60,000 nt of DNA, taken from the NCBI GenBank assembly GCA_903813345.2, contig CAIIXF020000001.1, forward strand, positions 8,065,098 through 8,125,097, given 5' to 3'. Every line of letters begins with the position of its first letter. Within the stretch, counting starts at the first letter, position 1. A model generated the notes under the pieces. It was not told the DNA's origin. It saw only the letters and a list, made by a program, of their open reading frames with translations, and ran no database searches. This DNA comes from Owenia fusiformis (Eukaryota; Annelida; Polychaeta; Sabellida; Oweniidae). The position numbers and the translations under genes were made by a program. This document shows, one piece after another, positions 1 to 10,502 of this stretch.

Positions 1-1349
1 TTAGTCTAAGACTATACAGATAAATAAATAACTGTATAGAAAATTGCAGTGTTCTAATAAATCAAGTATGTAGTCATTAGATAAAGGTGATTTCCATTTC
101 CACAGCAATCAAAATAAGCAGTTCACTCATTCTTACATCAACTCATTTTAACTCATTTATTATTCGAATCTAGTAAATAAATTAAAAGTTTAATGAGATT
201 TTCTTAAGAGTGGAGGTCACCTCATATCATAGAGATATATTATGGACAGTATAGCTGGTAGAGAATATCAGGAGGTTTTAATGCCGGAAGCTTGCTAGAT
301 AAGTAGTGACACATTGGGTTTATAACCTACTATTTTATGTACTGTATAATACTTTTGTAAATCAATGCTTACGTGAGGAGGTACAGTTTGACACTAAGGG
401 AAATGTAACATCTGCTGTATGCAACATTGTTATAATGGAGGTAGCAACATTGTTAATATTGAATACCTGTAATCTAAATGAAAATAATATAATATAAAAT
501 AAAGTGTCATGAGACATATTTCTGCTTTATCTTGTTTTTGATTTCAACTTCTGGAAAACACATTTTGATGAACTAACAGACTAAGGAAAATGGTTTTCAG
601 AAACCATCTTCAAAAATGAAACTGAAACTAGTAGTTTGAGATTTGAACAATCACACTTTAAGTTTTGACGTTGGGGAATTTCAACAATATACACCGCAGA
701 TGCTGTTGTCCATATCGACAGGAATTATTTATTAAATTCTTTACACGTTTCTTACAAGAATAAACACTAGCGCTGTGTTACATTTTGCAAGAATACAGTT
801 CTTGTTCATATGTTGTATACAATGTTCAATTTGACCAAATGTCCGTTGGTTGCTTTAACATACCATCAAATACATGATATTTTTAAGTGATGCAACAATG
901 GTTTTGAGCCTATACTTCAGGGGAGAAAGATCAAAACGAAAACAAATCTCCAACATTTTGGAAAATAACATCTGCAGTCTATGTTTTCTGGCATCTCAAT
1001 GTCTGGTTCAATATATGGGTGCTACTACTGGATAAGTTTTAAATGATGTCATTGATTTTTTTGTACATTAATGAACACATTTTAAATTGTACCAAAACTG
1101 TTCAACATTATGTTTGTTTTTTTTGTTTGTTTATTATTGATATTCAACATTATACATGTGTGTAAATATGCAAAAATCAGAAACGAGTTTTGTAAATAAG
1201 TTTATATCTGTAACTGAAGCCGAGAAATGAAATTTCAAAATTATCCCAGAATTCAGTATTCTCAGTCGACAATACACTCGAATAGAGCTTTATATTGTTG
1301 ACGTCATTATTGGGCAATATGAAAATATCATTCAATACTTCATATACAG
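1..1349. other. Gene-poor AT-rich left flank
   Basis: I see no supported coding exon here. The only open frames are short and have no family signature. The sequence is plain AT-rich DNA ending at the 8-bp target-site duplication of the large element that starts at 1358. On the minus strand this stretch would lie downstream of the selenoprotein M gene once that insertion is removed in thought. Confidence 0.5.
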
Positions 1350-1562
1350 ATATCAGCTAGCCTTGCCCAAGTCGGTCTCCTTTACTATCTGATTTCTATT
1401 ATGACCGCCTTGTACCAAAGAGAAAGCCACGTGCTTTACCGACTCAATGTTTATGTCGGTAAAATTTGACCAATCAACGACGGCCCTGCAGCGTTAGCTC
1501 ATTATTATGCGAGGTCAAAAACAAGTACACTTTTCGTCGGGACTTTTCACGAACAAATCTTG

Positions 1563-2074
1563 CATGAATTCACGGACGTCAAGTAAGTTTCTGGCGAAAG
1601 CCGGAGCATAGATTATTTAGAGGACTGGAAACCAGAATGACATACCTTTTTATTTCCCGAATCTCGCCTGAAATTAGCTCATCTTGGTGACTGTAACCTG
1701 TATATCTGTATTAATAGAGTCTTTTTGTATCGCATCTGCCTCAATTTTAAAGTTTAATTGGTATCTTTAATATGATTTCACTGTTTTTGTGGACTGGTAC
1801 GATTAAGCCAAGCAAATGGCAGCTGATCTGTTCAAAGTACTTTTAGTACTAATTATCGCAAATGACAATAATTTTGGAAACAAAATTATACTAAATAGAT
1901 TACCTTAAGCATCTAAGGTAAGTAAAACTAGATGAACAACTGAGTCAATAGTGAGAAATAGGCCAAAATGAACTGCCAGAATTGAAATAGACTGCCATCT
2001 TGTTTCCAGTCCTCTAAATAATCTATGCTCCAGCTTTCGCCAGAAACGTACTTGACGTCCGTGCATGAATTCAT
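1563..2074. repeat. Foldback inside the 3.87-kb element
   Basis: About 72 bp at 1563-1635 (CATGAATTCACGGACGTCAA onward) recurs in reverse complement at 2004-2074, separated by about 370 bp. The arms are nearly identical. It probably represents a smaller foldback nested in the larger element, or an internal part of it. Confidence 0.8.
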
Positions 2075-2509
2075 CATGAAAATACAAATATTTTATCAGA
2101 TAAATATCAATCAGAGTTAATTAAGTGGATGCCAGACATCGATCGGTAACCGGAGGTTAGAAGATTTCAACAATAAACGTTGAAAGGATCGCTGAATTCA
2201 AATGAACATGTAGGCTGAGATTCAATTACTGATCGACGACTACATGACCCGCTACATTGGACTAGGTCTTGCATTTTCATCGCGAGATCAGTTTTAAATC
2301 TATTGCATGATTTAATTTATATTAATGACTCTTACATTCCCTATGTACATTTAATTACATAATATATTGTAACTCTAAAGAAACGGTCGCGATCGATCAG
2401 ATCATTGAATTTCAAGTCGTAGACGGGAAGATCGTTTTGCTGTGCAGCTCAACCTGATAACGTTTTGATTGGTCAATCAGCCTGAAGTCACACGTCGTGT
2501 CCACGCGTA

Positions 2510-2967
2510 TAGGGTTAACCCAACCAATTGTTATAACATGCGTATTCCCATACAAACGATCTGTCTTCCAGAGAAAACTAAGATTTGTGGAGATGTTTTG
2601 CTATCATTCCATCATACCCCAGTATGTCCTCTGTCAGTGAAAAAAGTTTGAATCAAAACTCCCCACGAAAATCAAAAGATCTCACCTGTTGAAGACGCCA
2701 TCTATAGAAAATGTCAAAAAATGTCATTCTGATTTTGACAGATGGAGGCAGGTCAAAAAAGTCAAATTTTTTAAAGAAAATGCACCTTAATCACATCAAA
2801 TCATGTCTCAGAGTTGGTCCATACATACACCTTTTCATTCATGTACTTACCAAAATCCAACCACTGGTGATGCTAATGTAATTACAATAATTGGACTATA
2901 TTTTTGTTTTTATAATGCCATCTATTCGTCTTCCCACTCGGCGGAAGGATCTAATGGTTGAGTGTCC
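2510..2967 (+). repeat. 458-bp direct repeat, left copy
   Basis: The sequence from GGGTTAACCCAACCAATTG to the GAGTGTCCCC end is repeated at 4598-5056 with no difference I can find by eye. The repeat starts with a GGGTTAACCC palindrome. It could be read as an LTR pair, but there are no TG..CA ends, primer-binding site or polypurine tract. No coding function is seen. Confidence 0.9.
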
Positions 2968-3164
2968 CCTAGTAGTGACCCATCCTTTAAGTAACAATTG
3001 TAATTTCCTCCAAAATGTAACCCCAAGTTGTTTTCTAGTAAAATAATACAAACCGCAAGCAGATTCGACTATTTTTTCCAGATATATGAATGATTAAAGT
3101 TACCCACCTCCTTTCTGCAATTAGATGTTTTCCTGGGATATTGACTAAAATTGTAACCTATGGC

Positions 3165-3420
3165 TAGATGTGTTGGGAGGTGTCTAGTATGAGCTGGGGA
3201 GGTAGTACAGAGCTGAATGAGCTATATCTGGAAAGCACATTTTGCCTAGAATCAATTTTTGTAATTTAAAGAAATAGTCAATTAATATCTCTTATTTATG
3301 CGCATATTTAAATAGCACGGGTAGATTTTTGCAAAAAAATGCCTATTCGACACTTTTGGGAAATAGTACAGGCCATCGTGTCATTAAACTTTGTCAAATG
3401 ATAGAACAATTCATGTGTTA
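3165..3420 (+). repeat. Diverged direct repeat, left copy
   Basis: This segment (GATGTGTTGGGAGGTGTCTA onward) recurs in the same orientation at about 4253-4500 with scattered substitutions, so it is clearly older than the identical 458-bp pair. A third small motif, the TTCCAATAAAAA...GAGAAATATGACCAAA block, is also duplicated at about 4178 and 4513. Confidence 0.75.
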
Positions 3421-3639
3421 TCAACTACATGAACTAATAGTAATCATTATTATTGCTTCTGAATGTTTACAGAGAAATATTTAGTATGGAGGATACAGAA
3501 AAATTGGTCATTTTCTCCAATTGTTGTTCTACCCTGGGGAATATTCATCAAAGAAAGCCAAAACAACACATATTTCCAATTATAGGTCTCCCAATTGATA
3601 AATGATCTCTCTGTACACTGTATTTGATTACTTAGGGTT

Positions 3640-4136
3640 AAGTCAAGGTTAGGGTTAGGGGTTAGGGTTAGGCTTGGGCTTAGGGTTAGGCTATAGATAG
3701 AGCTAGGGGTAGTGTTGGGGTTAGGGTTAGGCTCTGGCTTAGGGTTAGGCTATAGTTAGGGTTAGGGGTAGTGTTGGGGTTAGGGTTAGGGGCTAGGGTT
3801 AGGCTCTGGCTTAGGGTTAGGCTATAGTTAGGGTTAGGGGTAATGTTGAGGTTAGAGTAAGGGGTTAGGGTTAGGCTCTGGCTTAGGGTTAGGCTATAGT
3901 TAGGGTTAGGGGTAGTGTTGGGGTTATGGTTAGGGGTTAGGCTCTGGCTTAGGGTTAGGCTGTAGTTAGGGTTAGGGATAGTGTTGGGGTTAGGGTTAGG
4001 GGTTGGGGTTAGGCTCTGGCTTAGGGTTAGACTATAGTTAGGGTTAGGGGTAGTGTTGGGGTTAGGGTTAGGGGTTGGGGTTAGGCTTAGGGTTAGGCTA
4101 TAGTTAGGATTAGAGATAGTGTTGGGGTTAGGGTAA
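3640..4136 (+). repeat. Degenerate telomere-like (TTAGGG)n array
   Basis: About 500 bp are built from TTAGGG hexamers mixed with variants such as TTGGGG, TATAGT and CTCTGG. The marker GCTCTGGC recurs at 3731, 3803, 3875, 3941 and 4013, giving a higher-order unit of 72 bp (12 hexamers) with one 66-bp unit. It lies inside the TIR element and has unique sequence on both sides, so it is interstitial, not a chromosome end. Confidence 0.9.
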
Positions 4137-4252
4137 GGTCATGGCCAATGATTTAGCCTTCCAGAGCAAAATTTGTGAAAATTCCAATAAAAATCATGGA
4201 AACAGTGGAGAAATATGACCAAACTAACACAAAGTTGACTCCTGGTTGGAGC

Positions 4253-4500
4253 CTATGACGGATGTGTTGGGAGATGTCTAGTTTGAGCTGGGGAGGTATT
4301 ACAGAGCTGAATGAGCTATATCTGGAAAGCACATTTTGCCTAGAATCATTTTTTGTGATTAAGAAAAATAATCAATAAATTTCTCTAATTTATTCACATA
4401 TTTAAATAACACGGGGTAAATTTTTTGCGGAAAAATGCTTATTCAGCACTTTTTGGGATAAGCATGGACCATAGTGACATGAAACTCTGTCAAACACATT
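4253..4500 (+). repeat. Diverged direct repeat, right copy
   Basis: Second copy of the block at 3165-3420. It carries the same order of motifs (GAGCTGGGGAGGTA, GAATGAGCTATATCTGGAAA, CATATTTAAATA) with substitutions and small indels. Confidence 0.75.
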
Positions 4501-4597
4501 GAGAGAGCTGAAATGAATGAAAGTTCCAATAAAAACTGGAAATAGTTGAGAAATATGACCAAATTAAAAAAAAGTGGTACTCCAGAATGGGCGATAA

Positions 4598-5056
4598 TAG
4601 GGTTAACCCAACCAATTGTTATAACATGCGTATTCCCATACAAACGATCTGTCTTCCAGAGAAAACTAAGATTTGTGGAGATGTTTTGCTATCATTCCAT
4701 CATACCCCAGTATGTCCTCTGTCAGTGAAAAAAGTTTGAATCAAAACTCCCCACGAAAATCAAAAGATCTCACCTGTTGAAGACGCCATCTATAGAAAAT
4801 GTCAAAAAATGTCATTCTGATTTTGACAGATGGAGGCAGGTCAAAAAAGTCAAATTTTTTAAAGAAAATGCACCTTAATCACATCAAATCATGTCTCAGA
4901 GTTGGTCCATACATACACCTTTTCATTCATGTACTTACCAAAATCCAACCACTGGTGATGCTAATGTAATTACAATAATTGGACTATATTTTTGTTTTTA
5001 TAATGCCATCTATTCGTCTTCCCACTCGGCGGAAGGATCTAATGGTTGAGTGTCCC
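4598..5056 (+). repeat. 458-bp direct repeat, right copy
   Basis: Apparently identical copy of 2510-2967. The two copies flank about 1.6 kb that contains the telomere-like array. Flanking bases differ immediately after the GTGTCCCC end. Confidence 0.9.
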
Positions 5057-5440
5057 CATATCTGTTAATCAATAAGGTTTCGCGATACCCCTGATAGCGT
5101 AGGTATTATGGAAATCTCGAAACCGTTGAATATCTCAGCATAATAGCAGCGGAGATGTATTGCATTGTACAAGGCGGTAATAATTCAAGATCAGATAAGT
5201 AAAAAATACCGACTTGGGCAAGGCTAATATCAGCTTGTACAATGCAAAATGTCCCACCAATTTGCAGTTTTGGAGATCACTGAGGCTTCTATATAAAGTG
5301 GTGTCTTGTAGGCTAGAAAGCTTTTTTAGACAATTCTCCTATGGTTATGGATATTGTTATATCATCTAAAAACTTAATCGAATGGAGAACAATCCATGTC
5401 TTATATTGCTATAAGGGAGATAACTGGTAAACTTCTCATG

Positions 5441-8212
5441 CTATAATTCATCCTTCTGTCCCTTTGGTTTGTAAGGTCCTGTGCGGTATGCTTCTGGGAC
5501 AACCTCGTTCGCTCGTTTTTTCTTATAAAATCCTTGATTCAACAATGCAGCGTTACATTCCTCTTGATCTAAGGGCACCAAATCTACTCTCTGTTGGAAC
5601 AAATAAATAAGATGAACAATGATGGGTGTGAGGTATGTTGTCCTTATGCCAACAGTTTTGGAAATACGAATACAGTATACAATTGTTGACCTCTCCAGAG
5701 GTCAACCGGCAAAATTGTATACCGAGACTGTAAACCGAGAAACTACTGTTGACAGAGACCGAAGGTCGAGGTCAACAGTAGTTTCAAGGTTTACAGTCGA
5801 GGTATATGATTTTGACGGTTGACCGAATGGAGAGGTCTACAATTGTTTTGTTAGTCAGAAGAAACTAATAATACACATATAGACGACAGTCATCAATCAT
5901 GGCTTCATTTCACAATCTTTTCTTCGAACCACGCCAGCAATAATTTTTTAAGAAAATTTGAAGACAGTGGTAGCTAGACTCTCTGTTTTCGGCACATAAC
6001 TGCGAACTCACTACGTTTGTATTTGTATTTTTGCTATACTCGTCGTCTAGCAAAGTCAAAATATCACTTTCATCACGTTTACAAAATGTCCGTCTACACT
6101 TTTTTCTGTAAACATTGTGACGTCATATTCCCCATAATTCACAAGTGTAGTACAGTAACATACGCGGTCAATAATATGATATCCCATGATGCACAGGTGA
6201 GGTACAGGCAAAAATGTTGACCGCTAATTGACCAATCAGATGCGAGTATTTACACTGAGGTACTAACAATAGAACCTGTGTACTGTGAACACCTGGAGTC
6301 ACAAATATATGTTCAAGGTGGGTAGGTGTTACTACAGAGAGGGTAATCTATACAGAAGTCAGTAGAATATGTAGAGGAAGGATGTCCACTTGAGACGGGT
6401 TCACTAGAGAAAGGTATTCAGTAAGACAGATTTTACGGTAAAATAAGGAAAGAATGAATTGTTGATATACTTATCTTTCCAGGGCCAAAATCTATTTTTG
6501 ACTAAACATTTTCATATACCTCCTCCCCAAAAGATATTAACTAATCCACACTTCCTCAACTATTGGACACCATTCCCAAAACAATAATTGTTTTTCTTTC
6601 AAGGTTAAAACAAATGACTAATACAATAATATCTCCATTTGTAGTAAACTTGTCACTGAGTAAAAGTGTTCACATTGAGAGGTGTTCATATATGGAAGGT
6701 ATGAATACATGGCGACTCAAACTACTTACTAAATCATACTTCTCCAATTATACTTATTCAAAAATATCATCAAATTATGGACACAATTCTGAATAAATAA
6801 CATGATTAAAACAATTATTAGGTGTAAATCATAGCATATACGTAGTTTACAAGGATGGACTTTATTGATACATTAACACCTTTGCATTGTATGGGCGGCA
6901 TATTTCCCATGCTACTTAAAAATATCAAGCTATTCAGAGTAACATTTATATTACCTTAACAACATGACCTTCTTTGTTGAAAAACACCAGCTCTGGTTCT
7001 TTGTGCATAACTTCATGAAACTTAACATTATGGCTTGATCAAGTGAAAGGAAAGTAACATTATTGTTGTTCAAATTATTTAATATTTCAAATACTTTTAA
7101 TTATTTGAATTTCTTTAACATTTCAAATACTTTGAATTTTAAACATGAACTTGTATACCCTGAATGAATAGAAAACATTTGAAAAGATTTTATTAAAAGA
7201 AAATACAGAATAAAGGCTAATAGGTGTAGACCATGGATGTAAATGGTTATTTACTGATTTGTTGTTTGCTATTTAAAGGATACTACATAGGGAGGTCATC
7301 CTCAAGGAAGTCCTTCACCTCTGGGTACCTGTTTAATGTTCATTTAGTACAGCTCTGGAATAAAAAACCAGCAATCTATTGAAATTGATTTAATATCCAT
7401 GGAAATACATGTATTAATCTATAGTTTTAACCACTAATTTTCAAGTTTAAACTTTACAAATTGTATTTATTGTGATAAAATAAAGTGCTGTAAATCAAAG
7501 CATTTGCTTAAATCATTTATCAAGAGCATGCAGTTAAGTGAACTGACCTTCAGATCGGCCTTTATTAACCATAACCTTGAATATATTTGTGATTGCAACC
7601 GTATTTGTTGAAATAAATCCCCGCCATCTAGTCATTGTCTTAATTTGTTTCATATAGGCCTATTTTTTATTATTAGTTATGAAGCAAATGGCATATAGTA
7701 AAATATTGACTTTGTCGAAAAAATATATTGGCAATTAATATTCAAAAGAGCAAGTTCGAGTTGATGATTTTCCATCTTGATGATAGAAATGGTAGGATAC
7801 AGCCTTTTGAATTGACAATATCGGATCTTTTCACTGATTTCAAACCAAATCCATGAGTGATTTGTTACACATAAGGTCAAAACATGAAATAAGGCTACTT
7901 GATATGAATAAAACAAAATAAAATAAATAAAAAATATAGTAAACTATTTCGGTAAAAATACTTTGCAATCATATATTGGTCACTTTTATCGTTTCGGCTT
8001 TATCATGTACAGTCAATTTTACATGGACCTTTGCTGATATTATTTGTATTAAAATAGTACTTTGAGCAATATAAACGTTATATCATATACAATGGCATTA
8101 CCGCAACCATAGCACCAACGACATCACGGTCTCTCTTCCTTGCTCCATCGGCGTTATGAATAAGCGTTCCTATTAGCACAATCCCAACCAACAGGCTGGA
8201 AGGGCGCATCAT
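5441..8212 (-). CDS. SELENOM: Selenoprotein M, in-frame TGA = selenocysteine
   Basis: Four coding exons on the minus strand: 8212-8102, 7354-7287, 7033-6955 and 5590-5441, phases 0/2/0, all GT-AG, giving 135 aa. Exon 1 encodes a signal peptide (MMRPSSLLVGIVLIGTLI...). Exon 2 begins SCTKUTLNRYPEVKDFLEDD: a CxxU redox motif with TGA at 7340-7342 as residue 42, followed by the LNR..EVK signature of the SELENOM/SELENOF thioredoxin-like fold. Exon 3 has HNVKFHEVMHKEPELVFFNK. Exon 4 ends in QKDEL, an ER-retention signal. SELENOM is an ER-lumenal thiol-disulfide oxidoreductase linked to calcium and redox control; C-x-x-Sec plus an ER-retrieval tail is the family layout. Translation needs a SECIS element in the 3' UTR, which I could not place with confidence. 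A 3.87-kb transposon starts about 210 bp past the stop. Each exon is too short or TGA-interrupted to stand out as an ORF. Confidence 0.9.
5680..5846. repeat. Long near-perfect hairpin in SELENOM intron 3
   Basis: The arm from CAATTGTTGACCTCTCCAGA (5680 onward, about 78 bp) pairs with the arm ending CAATTG at 5846, with very little loop near 5758-5766 (GACCGAAGGTC). Arms contain GTCAACC, ATATACC and AACTACTGTTGAC. It resembles a palindromic MITE. The rest of intron 3 (5847-6954) shows nothing else I can name. Confidence 0.85.
7340..7342 (-). other. SELENOM: Selenocysteine codon (TGA)
   Basis: The codon reads TGA on the minus strand. It is in frame between Cys39 and the conserved TLNRYPEVK segment, at the exact place where SELENOM proteins carry Sec (C-x-x-U). 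The acceptor TTTTTATTCCAG just before AGC TGT sets the frame. Read as a stop, the protein would end after 41 aa and three exons would be orphaned. Confidence 0.88.
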
Positions 8213-9097
8213 TTTTGCAAGTGGATTTCTTTCTTCCCTGATTTCTTTGTTGAATTGTAAAACAGTGAGTGTTCTAATGAGTCTAAGCTCAAATTAATTG
8301 TGTAAAAGTGTACATTTTCACCCTTGAGCAATAGGTAAACGTTATTTTGATTGACATTTACGACAACGGTAGACATCTCTTACCGAGTACCGCAAAACAT
8401 ACAACAATATAGCAACTCGATGCTTGCACAATTCATTCTAATGTCATGCTTTGTGAAGGGAGGCTGCAGCCAGTTTGCATTGTATCTTTACTGAACTCAT
8501 TGAATTACTTTGAAATACATAATGTATAACAAGATGATGCCAGACCCTATTTGCAAAATATACCCCAAAGTTAACGTTTTAAGATACAATATAACTAAGT
8601 TTACACATTAATATTCTTCAATTCACTTGGAATTTTGTAATCATTGCAATTGAAGTGTTATCTGAAGGTTCAGCATCATAGGCTAATGTTACGTCCTTTA
8701 AAAGGGTTGCTCCAGCAACTCGGGGGTAGGGATGGGCTTTGCAGGTACCAATTGTTCTAATCATGAAAAGCTCTAAAGTGTTATTCTATTTATCTTTCTT
8801 TCTTTGAATGATCAAAATGTTTGGGGAATTGTTTACTTTTTTCAGCACAATGTTCACCAAGCACAAATAATGACATTTAGCATTATGATGTCATTTCGCC
8901 ACAGTTCAATAGTCACAAAGGAGTGGTATCGATTTGGAGAACTGAATTCAACAATGTTTTTCTCTAAACCAATCATTGAAAACATTCTGTAAAAAACACG
9001 GTATTTTATGTTGACTGATTGACAACAATTTAATGCGAAAATTATTTAGAAATATTCTATATAACTGTTTTTGTTAACATTTTTTGTTTTTTCAGTG
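8213..9097. other. Upstream flank of SELENOM, no gene seen
   Basis: AT-rich DNA between the SELENOM start codon and the hairpin at 9100. It should hold the SELENOM promoter and 5' UTR (minus strand), but I see no clear TATA box or conserved site. Confidence 0.4.
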
Positions 9098-9099
9098 CA

Positions 9100-9360
9100 A
9101 TTGTTTTGCTCCTTTCTACCAATTCTTCAGAATGAAATAAAATGTCTTTCCGAACCTTGTTGGAACAAAATAGCATATACAACATGTTTTAAGACCTCTC
9201 AATGTTATAGTTATGCAAAGGAATTTTTGGTTGGTTTTAAAAAAGTATTATTAATATTGAGAGACCTAAACATGTTGTGTTTATGTCGTTTTGTTCCAAT
9301 GAGGTTCGGAAAGACGTTTCATTTCACTCTGGAAACATGATACCAAGAGCAAAACAAGTG
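9100..9360. repeat. Foldback hairpin, ~110-bp arms
   Basis: The left arm (ATTGTTTTGCTCCTTTC... through GAACCTTGTTGGAACAAAAT) pairs with the right arm (GTTTTGTTCCAATGAGGTTC... through AAGAGCAAAACAAGT) around a short loop near 9210-9245. Arms are about 80-85% complementary. It has no coding content of its own. Confidence 0.75.
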
Positions 9361-9543
9361 TTTGATGTGTTTTCTAAAACAATATAGATGAAACTATACA
9401 TATATTTTTCAAATTATATTGTTACCATTCAAAAGATGACCATTAAATTGACAATGTGTAAAAACCTGAGACACACTTCACTTCATTTGGACTCACAGCC
9501 ATACAAACTCACGCCACCGTGAAAAAAGTATATAAGGAATATA

Positions 9544-10500
9544 CAGGGTGTTCAGGAAATAAAGATAATAAAGTCATAACTTTTTTATTAATTCATGGAT
9601 TGCATTGAAAATTTCAGAGATTATAGTTTTAACATATTTTAACTTATTCTTGGAGTTTCAGCTTCAGGCGATTTGATTGGTTGATTCTGTGGTTGTCATA
9701 GCAACGCGAGTACCGCTAAGGCGGGGCAAGTGGAATAACTACAGTATATTTGCATGTTTTAAATGTTTTACTGAAAAAGAGATTATATTATGTTGATGAC
9801 TTAAGTTGGATGCTTAAGGATATACCAGAGTTACCCTTACGACAATGGTGACACAAACTCTCTGCCTCTTGAACCTTCTTCAAATACTTAACAGAATTCT
9901 TCGTGACTCATTTCCTGAAGTCTGTTTAACACATGTGAACGTATGGCATGAGTATTCTCAAATGCATTGTAAAGAAGTATAAACCATTTGGCACTAGGTT
10001 GGGTGAATAAGGTGGATGCTTGAGTTGCTCTAATCTCAGCTGCTCAATTTTTTAGTGATTATGGCAGCAGTATGGGAGGGAGAATTGTCCAAGTGGAAGA
10101 GAAATTGCATCCTGTGTCACTTTCTCTGTAATGCCTGCATTAGTCATGAAAATCCCATTCAGGAATATCATAGCATTTATTTGACTTTTATATTATAAAA
10201 CAAAACAATAGGAGAATTCTATCATGGATATGCACCAAGAAAGCTTTAAATATGGAGTCAAAATCGGTTTGTCATACTAAATATTACACAGAAACTACTG
10301 CAGTTATTCCATGTGCCCCGCCTAAGCGCTACTCGCGTTGCTATGCCAACCACAGAAATTACATATCAAATCGCTTGAAGCTGAAACTCCAAAAGTAAGT
10401 TAAAATATGTTAAAACTATAATCCCTGCAAATTTTATTGAAATCCATGAATAAATAAAAAAAAGTTATGCCATTATTATCTTTATTTCCTGAACACCCTG
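9544..10500 (-). mobile_element. Mariner-like element with ~210-bp TIRs and transposase relic
   Basis: It starts CAGGGTGTTCAGGAAATAAA and ends with the reverse complement; both ends abut TA (9542-9543, 10501-10502), the Tc1/mariner target. Inverted arms extend about 210 bp. On the minus strand near 9944-10050 a relic reads LKHPPYSPNLVPNGLYFF, matching the mariner ..HPPYSPDLAPxD.. block with the final Asp residues changed to Asn and Gly. Stops interrupt it, so it is dead. The long TIRs are unusual for a mariner. Confidence 0.88.
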
Positions 10501-10502
10501 TA

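Larger units (their letters stand above)
1358..5226. mobile_element. 3.87-kb TIR element, 8-bp TSD, composite interior
   Basis: The ends are inverted copies beginning TAGCCTTGCCCAAGTCGGT. They match over about 59 bp (1358-1416 against 5168-5226), and they are flanked by a perfect direct 8-bp duplication ATATCAGC at 1350-1357 and 5227-5234, the signature of cut-and-paste insertion. An 8-bp TSD fits hAT, MULE-like or similar superfamilies; the ends do not clearly match the hAT consensus, so I leave the superfamily open. No transposase is recognisable, so it is non-autonomous. The interior holds a foldback (1563-2074), two identical 458-bp direct repeats (2510-2967, 4598-5056), a second diverged direct repeat pair (about 3165-3420 and 4253-4500) and a TTAGGG-like array. 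It sits about 210 bp downstream of the selenoprotein M stop codon. Confidence 0.85.

Noticed and set aside
3640-4136. True telomere
   Set aside because: The array is degenerate, internal to a TIR element, and has unique sequence and genes on its right.
2510-5056. LTR retrotransposon with 458-bp LTRs
   Set aside because: No TG..CA ends, no primer-binding site or polypurine tract, no gag/pol, and no TSD around the repeat pair.
5229-5285. SECIS element for SELENOM
   Set aside because: GTGAT and CTGAT are at plausible spacing with an AAA between, but the helix between quartet and loop pairs poorly, so I do not annotate it.
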